Assembly (NCBI RefSeq): GCF_050433395.1
Contig: NZ_JBNPXH010000007.1
Span: forward strand, 62,001 to 126,000
DNA from: Mobilitalea torta
GTDB lineage: Bacteria > Bacillota > Clostridia > Lachnospirales > Lachnospiraceae
DNA: 64,000 bases
Reading direction: 5' to 3'
Positions 25,501 to 33,906 of this stretch are shown one piece after another; positions within the stretch are counted from its first letter, which is position 1, and the number at the start of each line of letters is the position of its first letter. The position numbers were made by a program, and so were the translations under genes. Under the pieces are notes generated by a model. The model worked only from the letters and a program-made list of their open reading frames with translations, was not told the origin of the DNA and ran no database searches.

Positions 25501-28356
25501 TTTTCAGCAGTGAAGGATGCGGCCAGCGGAAAAACCGTTCTGACGTACCAGCTTGGCAATATTAATTCGAGATATGAAGTGGAATATAAGACCGTGGTAC
25601 TGGCAAACGGTGGAACCATTACAAATAATGCCATGATTTCGGGTGGTAAAATAGAAGACGGAAAAACCAGCGGAAAATCATATAATGTTACCCAGCTTTG
25701 GGATGGAACAGGCGGCGGCGGAAGCAGCAGGGGTACCCTCACAGTGAAAAAGGTGGACGATGCCGGTAAGACAATCAATACACCTGCACAATTTGAGCTG
25801 TCATATGAAATGAATGGAACGCGGTATGTCATTGGAGACGGACCCAAGACGACGTCCAGTGGAATAGTAGAGTATCAAGGATTATCCTATCGTACCTACC
25901 AGTTGAAAGAGGTAGGGGCACCGGACGGTTATATTATGGACGGCGAGCCGAAGGATATCAGGATCAGCTCCGCGTCAGGGGAGAAAAATGTAACCTTCGA
26001 GATGCCGAATGAGAATAAGAAGAAGCTGAGAATTACAAAGGTTGCTTCTTATACGGAGGCACCTCTTACCGGAGCAAAGTTTACCTTACACCGGATTATA
26101 GATGAGAAGGGGAACGCCGTTAATGAAAAGATTGGGGATGAATATACCATTACGAATAGTGATGGCACCATCACCGTTGATCATTTGCTTAACGGAACCT
26201 ACAAGCTGGTTGAAACAGCGGCACCGTCCGATCATCAGCTGCCCGCGGTACGGGAGTGGAACATTGAGATCAACATGACAACGGCTGGTTTGGATAAGCA
26301 GTATATCTATGATTTTACGGTTAAGAACGAGCCGTTAAAAACCATCAAAATCATAAAGGTGGATTCAAAAGACGAAAAAATTACACTTGCGGATGCTGAG
26401 TTTGATTTGTATCAATGGGATGGTTCTTCGTGGATCAAGATAAATACAAATAAACTTAAAACGAATGCGTCCGGCGAGATACTGGTCGATAAGCTGGCCG
26501 ACGGGACATACAAGGCCGTTGAGACCGCCGCACCGGACCGATATCAATTGCCACGGGTTACGGATACCGAAATCATTGTCAATCAGGCCAAGGATAAGGA
26601 AACTGACCTGGCGAAGGATGGGATCGTCACACAAATTATTCAGAATACTTTGCTGCAGTCGGTCAAGGTCAAGAAGGTGGATGCTGAGAAGCTGGCAAAG
26701 GATAAGAACGGAACACTGGCGGCGAACGGCTTGCCGGGAGCGGAATTTGATCTCAGAGACGCAGTAACAAATGAGTTCATTGCTCATTATGTAACCGGAC
26801 CGGACGGTACCTTCGTAATAGACGGCTTAAAGGTAGGGAAATATAAATTAGTGGAAACAGCTGCTCCTGCCGGATATAAGATATCGGATAACCCGGTTAC
26901 GGAATTCGAGATTACCTATGACGATCTGAAATATGGTTATCTCTTACCGGGTATCGGCAATGATGTACTTCGTACTATTAAGATTGTGAAGTCCGACGAG
27001 GATGGGAAGGCGCTGTCCGGAGCAGAATTCGAGCTTCTGAAGGACGGAACACCCTATCGGACAGGTATAACCACACAGGCGGATGGAACAGTCGAGATTA
27101 AGGATCTTCCTTTGGGTGATTACACATTGGTTGAGACAGAGGCACCGGTTGGATATCAGCCTCTCAAGGATGGTATCCAGATCGAAATCAAGGCGGGAGC
27201 CGAATTGGTTATAACCAAAGGCGTTAAGAATTATATGAAACGTTCCTTAATCATTAAGAAGGTGGACAGCAGTGATCCTTCTAAGGGATTAGCCGATGCC
27301 GAATTTACAGTGACCGGTCCCGACGGAACCGAGTATAAGGTTATAACGGGAGCGAACGGAACAGGAAAACTGGACGGCTTGGTATTTGGTAAATATGAAA
27401 TCAAAGAGACGAAAGCACCGGAGGGATATCAGCTTTCCGCGGACAGCGTCCAGATCGAAATCAAAGAGGGAACTGACGTGGTTATAACCCGGGAAGTTAA
27501 GAATGATTTGGAACGCTCTTTGATCATTAAGAAGGTGGATAGCAGGGATCCTTCTAAGACATTAGCCGATGCCGAATTTACAGTGACCGGTCCCGATGGA
27601 ACCGAATATAAGGTTATAACGGGAGCCAACGGAATAGGAAGACTGGATGGCCTGACCTTTGGTAAATATGTAATCAAAGAGACAAAAGCACCGAATGGGT
27701 ATCACTTAAATACCAGGCTGGAAGAAAGAATACTGGATGATTCAGCAATTGAATTTACCGTAGAGGTTAAGAATACAAAGGAAACTCCGTCAATACCCTG
27801 GTATCCGGACCCGGATACAACGCCTACGCCTACCCCTTCGGTAACTCCCGAACCGGAGCCTGAACCGACAGTGACGCCTACTCCTACTCCCGTTCCCACG
27901 GAGAAGCCGGAGCCTACAGAGAAGCCGGAACCCACACCGACCCCCACACTGGAGCCGGAAAAGGTGATTACACCGGAGAATACTCCTAAGGATGGAAAGG
28001 TTCCTGTGGAGAAAGGCGAAAAACCTGCCAAGGGCAAGGAGCCGGAGCATGGGAAGGTGACAATTGACAAAGAGGGTAACTGGGTTTACACACCGGATCC
28101 CGGCTATACCGGTAAGGATGAATTTTCAATCATTGTAACCAAACCGGATGGGACGGAAGAAGAGATATTTATTACCGTTGATGTAGAGAAGGTTCCTTTG
28201 GGAAAGATAGATCAGGATAAGGGCACCGGCAAACTGCCGAAGACCGGAGAGACCATGCAATGGACTTATCTCTTGCTGGGAATGCTGGCCTGCCTGACAG
28301 GAATTCTGGTGACTGTCTTCCATAAAAAGAAGAAGAATAAGCTGATAAGGGACTGA
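22516..28356 (+). CDS. Giant LPxTG cell-wall-anchored adhesin with Cna-type domains
   Basis: 1946 residues; ATAGGAGG precedes ATG 22516. Residues 1-~37 are a signal peptide (KKIVRAALLVVLILSMVL ... MAA). Residues ~40-1065 hold a series of Cna-A/DUF11-like beta-sandwich modules, each with a W(T/K)VxxN start and a (D/I)xxPxG(L/H) turn. From ~1073 come seven SpaA/Cna-B modules starting near 1073, 1171, 1275, 1381, 1486, 1576 and 1667, with Lys-containing first strands and ETxAPxGY ends expected to form isopeptide bonds. A Thr/Pro/Glu-rich wall-spanning stretch (~1765-1810) and a VCBS/Ig-like module follow, then the sortase signal LPKTG (1907-1911), a hydrophobic helix and a KKKKNK tail. It is a surface adhesin; the ligand is unknown. 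No sortase gene lies in the window. Confidence 0.93.
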   Translation: MRNVKKIVRAALLVVLILSMVLDTPLRVLTPQRTAMAAGPGTDLGSIFKAPVKLYKGTGDSKTPLPLDQPIEIEDDMMVSLELNWEIDDAVVMNDGDYASITLPDIFKPEMDITGAPLKFSGHPDVGTFDLNKATRVLTLNFNDVLHDKGEFSEGRKGNVIIALQFNMEKFEESVRQEVEFSDSLKISIVGVDPAKPGKVIDKKASIAPLNPSEITWTVDVNANMAAVSGAVIKDLIPAGLTLKEETIGVKKLMVGISGGITEGAILSTGEYSHTYDPGSRELNVSLGDITGAYRITYTTTIDPDKYDETSFTNSAEFTGSIATATADVARGERITKKGKLLSAGDVDVTSSDSNNPNNPKKVEWTVDINLTKENMQGVTVEDDFSSLPMGTPDIKVYKLNQSGDNWITGEEVTSNLGSLYDSATKISNINLGDIGPQAYRIVYIADLLETGDFSPSFTMPNTATLKRTGMSDLAANDTVTVNRSPLLTKTESNSVGYGENNKIITWTLTVNSAGYNLGDIKLYDRIPAGLEIVPDSFTLDGTEVPAADEPVMNAGTRIFEMELHNTTTQRVIRYKTKVLSSHYGQSFNNEAWLGGGRVGTGPGTSGDVTKAPSAPNILNSYTKAKLADNVGIDYEKQTMSWKIVIKPMKEDINALTITDTFPNDGLYFLYDSIKVKEGTTELTKGTAYTVEPPSGGYQKGFVLTFKDGAGGALPLTGSDYTIEYKTSFDPKTPGILPLKSDANGEYKNSARFDYTTSTTGSVTREDKYIVNDTAKVNGSKTGELNINQRQIHWTVYANYLSATVSGGVIVVRDTMSKGQSLLAAPPASGFVVRKGTVAPGGDITPVGGPVAYTWEWIAPSANKPDEVNVFELTIPGAENVPYVIEYSTELKGLALASYTNTARIDGVDYPKTIAHPSPNSYINKEVTGANGTKVYTNDELTWKVTLNTSRSEIESAIFKDTISSGHEYLQDSFRVYPLKADGSRDTALPVTAANFSAVKDAASGKTVLTYQLGNINSRYEVEYKTVVLANGGTITNNAMISGGKIEDGKTSGKSYNVTQLWDGTGGGGSSRGTLTVKKVDDAGKTINTPAQFELSYEMNGTRYVIGDGPKTTSSGIVEYQGLSYRTYQLKEVGAPDGYIMDGEPKDIRISSASGEKNVTFEMPNENKKKLRITKVASYTEAPLTGAKFTLHRIIDEKGNAVNEKIGDEYTITNSDGTITVDHLLNGTYKLVETAAPSDHQLPAVREWNIEINMTTAGLDKQYIYDFTVKNEPLKTIKIIKVDSKDEKITLADAEFDLYQWDGSSWIKINTNKLKTNASGEILVDKLADGTYKAVETAAPDRYQLPRVTDTEIIVNQAKDKETDLAKDGIVTQIIQNTLLQSVKVKKVDAEKLAKDKNGTLAANGLPGAEFDLRDAVTNEFIAHYVTGPDGTFVIDGLKVGKYKLVETAAPAGYKISDNPVTEFEITYDDLKYGYLLPGIGNDVLRTIKIVKSDEDGKALSGAEFELLKDGTPYRTGITTQADGTVEIKDLPLGDYTLVETEAPVGYQPLKDGIQIEIKAGAELVITKGVKNYMKRSLIIKKVDSSDPSKGLADAEFTVTGPDGTEYKVITGANGTGKLDGLVFGKYEIKETKAPEGYQLSADSVQIEIKEGTDVVITREVKNDLERSLIIKKVDSRDPSKTLADAEFTVTGPDGTEYKVITGANGIGRLDGLTFGKYVIKETKAPNGYHLNTRLEERILDDSAIEFTVEVKNTKETPSIPWYPDPDTTPTPTPSVTPEPEPEPTVTPTPTPVPTEKPEPTEKPEPTPTPTLEPEKVITPENTPKDGKVPVEKGEKPAKGKEPEHGKVTIDKEGNWVYTPDPGYTGKDEFSIIVTKPDGTEEEIFITVDVEKVPLGKIDQDKGTGKLPKTGETMQWTYLLLGMLACLTGILVTVFHKKKKNKLIRD
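27241..27783 (+). repeat. Tandem duplication of the last two Cna-B modules
   Basis: The modules beginning at about 27241 and 27514 encode nearly the same text (RSLIIKKVDS, DAEFTVTGPDGTEYK, GKY-IKETKAP) with a period of about 273 bp and very few DNA differences over the first 190 bp. The duplication is recent compared with the other five modules. Confidence 0.8.
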
Positions 28357-28400
28357 TTTCTGTTAAGTGATATAACCGGAATAAAATAGTAAGCTGATGA

Positions 28401-28470
28401 AAGCCGCAGCGGCATGGAATATCTATGGGAAACCTTCCTCCGATATTTTTGCGCTGCGGCTTATCATTTT
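28401..28470 (+). terminator. Intrinsic terminator of the adhesin gene
   Basis: An 11-bp stem, aagccgcagcg / cgctgcggctt, has a long loop that itself holds a secondary ggaatatc / gatattt pairing. It is followed by atcatttt. Confidence 0.7.
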
Positions 28471-28530
28471 GCAGCAGGAGTACCTTTCCGGGGAGCCATG
28501 TATGTAAACAAATAATGCCGGCTGCCGCTA

Positions 28531-28674
28531 TTGCATCGATCCTTTTCCTTTGTTATAATTATGATTAAAGAATGGCTTGTAACAAGCATGGCTTGATAAC
28601 AGTATTCTGACAGTTTTCGGAGAGGAATAGAATCACAGACATCTATTGCGCTCTTTCCCCGACTTTGTTATAAT
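28531..28674 (+). promoter_or_regulatory. Two near-identical tandem promoters before rfbA
   Basis: TTGCAT (28531) with TATAAT (28554-28559), and TTGCGC (28646) with TATAAT (28669-28674), each have a 17-bp spacer ending in cttTGT. Both share the tttgTTATAATT context. They lie 220 and 105 bp before rfbA. The rest of the 28471-28780 gap shows only a short duplicated atggcttg around a gcttgtaacaagc palindrome. Confidence 0.6.
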
Positions 28675-28780
28675 TTATCACGATATGAATAAAAAGGAAT
28701 AGAATCCGGCAGAATATCAACGCGCAGCAGAGGCATGGAAGAAGAGATCCGTGTATCTATCGCCGGATCGGAGGAGCATA

Positions 28781-29659
28781 ATGAAAGGCATTATCCTTGC
28801 CGGAGGCTCCGGCACACGATTATATCCATTAACTATGGTAACTTCAAAACAGTTGTTACCGGTATATGATAAGCCCATGATCTATTATCCCATGTCGACC
28901 CTGATGCTGGCGGGAATCCGGGACATTCTTATCATCTCAACTCCCCATGATCTGCCTAACTTTAAGAAGCTCCTTGGAGATGGTTCCAGCTTTGGACTCC
29001 AATTATCCTATGCGGAACAGCCTTCCCCGGACGGACTGGCACAGGCTTTTCTGATTGGGGAAGAATTTATTGGGGGACAGGCCTGCGCCATGGTTCTTGG
29101 TGATAATATTTTCTACGGAAGCGGTCTGACGAAGCATTTAAAACAGGCGGCAGCCAGGGACTGCGGCGCCACAGTATTCGGCTACTATGTCGATGATCCG
29201 CAGCGCTTTGGCATCGTGGAATTTGATGATAAGGGAAGGGTAATTTCCATTGAAGAAAAGCCGGAGAAGCCGAAATCCAATTATTGTGTTACAGGACTGT
29301 ATTTTTACGATAGCCGGGTATGTGAATTCGCCAAACAGGTAAAGCCTTCTAAACGGGGAGAACTGGAAATTACCGATCTGAACCGTATGTATCTTGAGGA
29401 TGGCAGCCTGAATGTGGTCACTCTGGGCCGCGGATATGCCTGGTTGGACACAGGAACGGTGGAGGCGCTGAGCGAAGCCTCGGAATTCGTCAAGGTGGTT
29501 GAGAAGCGCCAGGGAATTCAGATTGCGGCAATCGAAGAAATTGCATACATCAATGGCTGGATCACAAAAGAAAAGCTGGTGGAAGCAGCAGAGCATTATG
29601 GCAAGTCCATTTATGGACAGCATTTATGGAAGGTCTCCGAAGGGAAGATTCTTTACTAA
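28781..29659 (+). CDS. rfbA: Glucose-1-phosphate thymidylyltransferase
   Basis: 292 residues from ATG 28781 (GGAGGAG seven bases upstream); the longer frame to 28751 has no support. The nucleotidyltransferase motif GGSGTRLYPLT is at the N-terminus, followed by KPMIYYPMSTLMLAGI, MVLGDNIFYG (metal-binding Asp) and IEEKPEKPKSN, all diagnostic of RmlA. It converts dTTP and glucose-1-phosphate to dTDP-glucose, the first step to dTDP-L-rhamnose for cell-surface polysaccharides. rfbC follows 23 nt downstream; rfbB and rfbD are not in the window. Confidence 0.96.
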   Translation: MKGIILAGGSGTRLYPLTMVTSKQLLPVYDKPMIYYPMSTLMLAGIRDILIISTPHDLPNFKKLLGDGSSFGLQLSYAEQPSPDGLAQAFLIGEEFIGGQACAMVLGDNIFYGSGLTKHLKQAAARDCGATVFGYYVDDPQRFGIVEFDDKGRVISIEEKPEKPKSNYCVTGLYFYDSRVCEFAKQVKPSKRGELEITDLNRMYLEDGSLNVVTLGRGYAWLDTGTVEALSEASEFVKVVEKRQGIQIAAIEEIAYINGWITKEKLVEAAEHYGKSIYGQHLWKVSEGKILY

Positions 29660-29682
29660 ACAGGAAGGAACATAACATACAC

Positions 29683-30243
29683 ATGAATATTATTCCCACA
29701 GAGTTAAAAGATTTGTATATACTGGAGCCCGAGGTTCACGGAGATCACCGGGGCTGGTTCATGGAAAGCTGGTCGCAGCGGACGATGGAGGAGCATGGGC
29801 TGTTTTATCACTTTGTACAGGATAACCATTCCTATTCTACAGTAAAGGGAACCCTGCGTGCCCTGCATTGTCAGAAAGGGGAAGCATCCCAGGCCAAGCT
29901 GGTCAGATGCACGAAGGGAAGTATCCTGGATGTAGCGGTAGATGTCCGGCTGGGCTCACCCTCTTATAAAAAATGGATATCGGTAGAGCTGTCCGCTGCA
30001 AATTTCAGGCAGCTGTTAGTTCCGAGGGGCTTTTTGCACGGCTATCTGGCATTAACCGATGAAGTGGAATTCCTCTATAAAACGGATAATTTCTATAACA
30101 AAGAAGCGGATCGTTCCGTGTACTGGAATGATCCGGAGCTTGGAGTTGATTGGGGGATTAAGGAACCCATCCTTTCGGAAAAGGATGCCCGGGCCCCCTT
30201 GTTCAAGGACAGCGACCTGGATTTCATATATCAGGCAAAGTAG
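29683..30243 (+). CDS. rfbC: dTDP-4-dehydrorhamnose 3,5-epimerase
   Basis: 186 residues, the usual RmlC size. Motifs seen are HGDHRGWFMESW, VQDNHSYSTVKGTLRALHCQ (catalytic His and substrate-binding Arg), DVAVDVRLGSPSYKKW and PRGFLHGYLAL. ATG 29683 is chosen because the frame upstream runs back into rfbA; AGGAAGGA lies 13 nt before it. It epimerises C3 and C5 of dTDP-4-keto-6-deoxyglucose. It is co-transcribed with rfbA. A 119-bp palindromic repeat follows its stop. Confidence 0.95.
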   Translation: MNIIPTELKDLYILEPEVHGDHRGWFMESWSQRTMEEHGLFYHFVQDNHSYSTVKGTLRALHCQKGEASQAKLVRCTKGSILDVAVDVRLGSPSYKKWISVELSAANFRQLLVPRGFLHGYLALTDEVEFLYKTDNFYNKEADRSVYWNDPELGVDWGIKEPILSEKDARAPLFKDSDLDFIYQAK

Positions 30244-30275
30244 CTGCCACCGCCGACCGGATACAAGGAATCATG

Positions 30276-30394
30276 ATTAAAGCGTCAAAAGGTGCTACGC
30301 ACACTTCCGGATATAAGATATTGCTATCACAAGCAAGCTTGCATAGCAATATCTTATACCCGGAAAGCACCTTCGGTGCTTTTGACGCTTTAAT
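30276..30394 (+). repeat. Palindromic repeat family 1, full copy A (119 bp)
   Basis: The outer arms are a perfect 15-bp match (attaaagcgtcaaaa / ttttgacgctttaat). The inner arms ataagatattgctat / atagcaatatcttat pair over 15 bp around a gcaagcttgc centre, and a GCACC-ttc-GGTGC mini-hairpin sits only on the right side. A diverged copy lies inverted at 8723-8840 and a 31-bp remnant at 15844-15874. It fills the gap between rfbC and the lipid kinase gene, ending 26 bp before the latter's start. Confidence 0.9.
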
Positions 30395-30420
30395 TACCAT
30401 ATCATTTTGGAGGCTTCTGT

Positions 30421-31320
30421 ATGAAAAAAATATTATTTGTTTTCAATCCAGCCGCTGGCAGGGGCCGGCTGAAAAGTAAGCTGTTTGATATTGTAGACAG
30501 CTTTATAAAAAATGGCTACCGGGTTCAGGTCTATCCCACCCAGCAGAAGGGGGATGCCACTTCCATCATATTAAATGAACCGGATCCTTATGATGTGCTG
30601 GTCTGTGCCGGAGGAGACGGTACTTTGAACGAGGTAATCACCGGGATGATGCTTGCGGATAAATCGGTTCCCATCGGATTGATTCCGGCAGGCTCCATGA
30701 ATGATGTGGGCCATAGCTTTAAGATCAGCAGAAATATTATGAATGCGGTGAATGATGTGATGACGGGAAGACCGTATTCCATGGATATCGGATGCTTTAA
30801 CGGGAAGTATTTCATTTATGTGGCGGCTTTCGGTGCATTTACCGACATTTCCTATACTACTCCCCAGAAGAATAAGAACATCATCGGTAATCTGGCTTAT
30901 TACCTGGAGGGAATCAGGAAGCTCTCCGAGCTAAAGCCCAGACTGATCCGGGTGGAGTACGGCGATCAGGTGATAGAGGAGGAGTTTTTGATCGGGCTGG
31001 TAACCAACTCCCTTTATATTGGAGGATTTAAGAATCCAAGCTATGATAAAACGAGTCTGAATGATGGGTTAATGGAAGTGCTTTTGATCAAGATGCCGAA
31101 GAATATTTTTGAGCTGGAGATGATTGTCAGTTCGCTGATTAATTATAGGATTAATGAAAGTCTGATGTATTATATACAGGCTCCGAGCCTTACCATAACC
31201 TCGGAGAAAATGGAGTGGACCCTGGACGGAGAATTTGGCGGAAGCCATGAGAGAGTTGAGATCAGTAACTGCAGCAGGGCAATTAAAATTATAAACAAGT
31301 CCCTCCATGATAATGCGTGA
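30421..31320 (+). CDS. DagK/YegS-family lipid kinase
   Basis: 299 residues. The DAGK catalytic signature is clear: FVFNPAAGRGR at 7-17 and AGGDGTLNEV (63-72, nucleotide-binding loop), with GLIPAGSMNDVGHSF, then the beta-sandwich C-terminus ending in MEWTLDGEFGG. Family members phosphorylate diacylglycerol or related lipids at the membrane; in Firmicutes DgkB recycles diacylglycerol from lipoteichoic acid synthesis. Which lipid is used here is not visible. GGAGG precedes ATG 30421. Confidence 0.9.
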   Translation: MKKILFVFNPAAGRGRLKSKLFDIVDSFIKNGYRVQVYPTQQKGDATSIILNEPDPYDVLVCAGGDGTLNEVITGMMLADKSVPIGLIPAGSMNDVGHSFKISRNIMNAVNDVMTGRPYSMDIGCFNGKYFIYVAAFGAFTDISYTTPQKNKNIIGNLAYYLEGIRKLSELKPRLIRVEYGDQVIEEEFLIGLVTNSLYIGGFKNPSYDKTSLNDGLMEVLLIKMPKNIFELEMIVSSLINYRINESLMYYIQAPSLTITSEKMEWTLDGEFGGSHERVEISNCSRAIKIINKSLHDNA

Positions 31321-31445
31321 TGCAACATTGCAAAATCATGGAAGGAATGCGATTGATACAGGGCATTTATGCTGGATGCCTATCAAAGGTTTCGATAAGA
31401 TTTGTTTAGAAATTATATAGGAATTATATTAGGAATAAAACCGCG

Positions 31446-31480
31446 GGATTAAAAACAATATGTTTTTAATCCTATTTTTT
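31446..31480 (+). terminator. Intrinsic terminator
   Basis: A perfect 11-bp stem ggattaaaaac / gtttttaatcc, a 5-nt loop, then tattttttaa. It separates the lipid kinase from the amino-acid transporter operon. Confidence 0.85.
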
Positions 31481-31489
31481 AAATAATAA

Positions 31490-31518
31490 TTGAAATATTT
31501 ACATTGCTATGATAATAT
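31490..31518 (+). promoter_or_regulatory. Candidate promoter of the amino-acid ABC importer
   Basis: TTGAAA (31490-31495), a 17-bp spacer, and TAATAT (31513-31518), immediately after the terminator and about 90 bp before the first gene. Confidence 0.45.
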
Positions 31519-31606
31519 GGTAAAGTGCTAATACAGAAAAGCGAATAAATCAGAAGGATCGTATTGGCATAATAAAATACTGAGAAAAGACAGAGGAGAG
31601 GAAAGT

Positions 31607-32419
31607 ATGAAAAAGAGAATAATAATCAGTATATTACTGATATCCCTGGTGGGATTAAGTCTGGCAGGATGTCAGAAGAAGTCGGGAGAGGATAATTCCC
31701 TGCAATACATAAAGGATAATAAGAAGCTGGTTCTTGGACTGGATGATACCTTTGTCCCCATGGGCTTTCGGGATGACAACGGAGATATCATCGGCTTTGA
31801 TATTGATCTCGCTACCGCCGTATGTGAGAAGCTGGGCGTGGAGCTGGTGCTGCAGCCGGTGGAATGGAAAGCGAAGGAGCAGGAGCTGGCAACAAAGAAC
31901 ATTGACTGTATCTGGAACGGCCTGTCCCTTACCGCGAAACGAAAGGCGAGTATGACGATGTCCAAGCCCTATATGGTCAATAATATTTCCCTGGTGGTTA
32001 CAGGTAACAGCACCATCACCAGCATGGCGGATATGGCCGGTAAAAAGCTTGCTGTCCAGGGCGGTTCCTCCGCAGAGGAGGTGCTGAATGAGGATGCGAA
32101 CAAGGATTTTCTTGCATCCCTGGCCCAGGTGAATCCCTTTGATAAATATGATACGGCTCTGATGGATGTGGAGACCGGTAATTCGGATGCGGTGCTTATG
32201 GATACGGTTATGGCGGAATATATGATCACAACTATCGGAAAAGATTTTAAGATACTGGATGAAACCCTGCTGCCGGATGAATTTGCCGTTGCCTTCCGCA
32301 AGGGAGACATAAAGCTTTGTGAGGCGGTAGAAAAGGCCATGAGCGAGCTGAAGGCAGACGGAACCGTAGCGGAGATTTCAAAGAAGTGGTTTGGTGCCGA
32401 TATCACAACCATTGAGTAA
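31607..32419 (+). CDS. Polar amino-acid ABC importer, substrate-binding lipoprotein
   Basis: 270 residues with a lipoprotein signal ending in LAGC (Cys22). It then has the family-3 solute-binding fold: LVLGLDDTFVPMGFRDDNGDIIGFDIDLA, CIWNGLSLTAKRKASMTMSKPY and AVQGGSSAEEVL. It captures a polar amino acid (cystine, glutamine, arginine or histidine class) outside the membrane; the ligand is not decided. GAGAGGA precedes the ATG. The permease and ATPase follow directly. Confidence 0.93.
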   Translation: MKKRIIISILLISLVGLSLAGCQKKSGEDNSLQYIKDNKKLVLGLDDTFVPMGFRDDNGDIIGFDIDLATAVCEKLGVELVLQPVEWKAKEQELATKNIDCIWNGLSLTAKRKASMTMSKPYMVNNISLVVTGNSTITSMADMAGKKLAVQGGSSAEEVLNEDANKDFLASLAQVNPFDKYDTALMDVETGNSDAVLMDTVMAEYMITTIGKDFKILDETLLPDEFAVAFRKGDIKLCEAVEKAMSELKADGTVAEISKKWFGADITTIE

Positions 32420-32464
32420 GAGAGTGCAGAAAATCAAGAGCTTTACCTATCCTGGAGGAGAATT

Positions 32465-33127
32465 ATGATTATTGACAATGTGCCCATGGAATATCTGATA
32501 CCCAATATGCTTAAGGCCACGGGAACAACCCTCAGCATTTTCTTTCTGACCATCCTCTTTTCCATCCCCCTGGGCTTTTTCGTTGCCCTGGGGAGGAGAT
32601 GCCGGATCTGGATTGTAAGCGTTCCCATAAGGATTTATCAATTGATTTTCAGAGGAACGCCTTTGATGCTGCAGCTGATCTTCTTCATGTACGCGCCCTT
32701 TTACCTCTTCGGCTATAATTACAAAGACAGGATGGTAGCCTGTATTCTGGCATTTTCCATTAACTATGCCGCTTATTTCGGGGAGATCTTCCGGGGGGGA
32801 ATTGCGGCCATTCCCAAGGGACAGTATGAGGCGGCCAAGGTGCTGGGCTATACAAAGCTTCAGACCTTTATGCGTATCGTGCTGCCGCAGGTGGTGAAGT
32901 ATGTGGTGCCGGCGACGGGCAATGAGCTGATGACACTGGTTAAGGATACCTCTCTGGCTCAAGTGATTGCAGTGGTGGAGCTGTTCCGCGTTGCCACCAC
33001 GACCCAGTCCAAATATTTCTCTACGGTCCCTATCATTATTGCCGCCGTATTCTATCTGATTATGAATACGGTGGTGGAGGTATCCTTTAAAAAGCTGGAG
33101 AAGAGGCTGGATTATTACAAGAACTAG
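32465..33127 (+). CDS. Polar amino-acid ABC importer, permease
   Basis: 220 residues with about five helices. The HisM/GlnP-type N-terminus is MLKATGTTLSIFFLTILFSIPLGF, and the EAA coupling loop reads YEAAKVLGYTKLQTFMRIVLPQ. The C-terminal helix region is DTSLAQVIAVVELFRVATTTQ. GGAGG lies 8 nt before the ATG. It works with the lipoprotein 45 nt upstream and the ATPase 14 nt downstream. Confidence 0.94.
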   Translation: MIIDNVPMEYLIPNMLKATGTTLSIFFLTILFSIPLGFFVALGRRCRIWIVSVPIRIYQLIFRGTPLMLQLIFFMYAPFYLFGYNYKDRMVACILAFSINYAAYFGEIFRGGIAAIPKGQYEAAKVLGYTKLQTFMRIVLPQVVKYVVPATGNELMTLVKDTSLAQVIAVVELFRVATTTQSKYFSTVPIIIAAVFYLIMNTVVEVSFKKLEKRLDYYKN

Positions 33128-33141
33128 GAACGGAGGCTGCC

Positions 33142-33897
33142 ATGTTATTAGTTGCGGATAATATTGAAAAAGGGTTTAATAATACAGAGGTATTAAAGGA
33201 TATCTCCCTCCAGGTGGCACAAGGGGAGGTTGTGGCCATTATCGGTCCCTCCGGTTCCGGGAAATCCACGCTGCTGCGATGCCTGACCCAGCTGGAGCGG
33301 ATCGACGGAGGGCGGATTGAGGTCTGCGGCAAGACAATGGTGGATACGAAGTCGGGAGCGGGATATTCGGACGCGAAGACCCTTCATGAGATTATTCTGG
33401 AGGTGGGGCTTGTATTCCAGAACTTTAATCTTTTCCCTCATTTCAGCGTGCTGCATAATATTGTGGATGCCCAGGTGAGAGTCCTGGGAACGGATAAGAA
33501 GGCGGCTGCCGGGAAGGCGCTGGAGCTGCTGGACCGGATGAATCTCCGGGATAAGGCGGCTTCCTATCCCTGTGAGCTGTCCGGCGGACAGCAGCAGCGG
33601 ATTGCCATTGCCCGGGCATTGGCCTTAAATCCCCGCATCCTGTTCTTTGACGAACCCACCTCGGCTCTGGACCCGGAGCTGACGGGCGAGATTCTTAAAG
33701 TAATCCGTACCCTTGCCAAGGAACATATGACCATGGTCATCGTGACCCATGAGATGGCCTTTGCAAAGGATGTGGCTGACCGGGTGATCTTTATGGACGA
33801 GGGGGTAATCGTGGAGCAGGGAACACCGGAGGAGGTCTTTGGAAATACGTTAAATCAGAGGACAAAGGACTTTTTGCAAAGATTTAATCAAAATTAA
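33142..33897 (+). CDS. Polar amino-acid ABC importer, ATP-binding protein
   Basis: 251 residues of the GlnQ/HisP class: Walker A GPSGSGKST, Q-loop LVFQNFNLFPHFSVLHNI, signature LSGGQQQRIAIARALA, Walker B ILFFDEPTSALDPE and H-loop IVTHE. It has a typical GlnQ C-terminus (GTPEEVFGN). It carries a short insert at GKTMVDTKSGAGYSDAKTL, as is common in this group. Last gene of the importer operon. Confidence 0.95.
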   Translation: MLLVADNIEKGFNNTEVLKDISLQVAQGEVVAIIGPSGSGKSTLLRCLTQLERIDGGRIEVCGKTMVDTKSGAGYSDAKTLHEIILEVGLVFQNFNLFPHFSVLHNIVDAQVRVLGTDKKAAAGKALELLDRMNLRDKAASYPCELSGGQQQRIAIARALALNPRILFFDEPTSALDPELTGEILKVIRTLAKEHMTMVIVTHEMAFAKDVADRVIFMDEGVIVEQGTPEEVFGNTLNQRTKDFLQRFNQN

Positions 33898-33906
33898 ATA
33901 AAGTGC

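Noticed and set aside
30273..30479. 68-codon frame over the 119-bp repeat
   Set aside because: It is repeat DNA running into the lipid kinase gene in another frame; no start signal.
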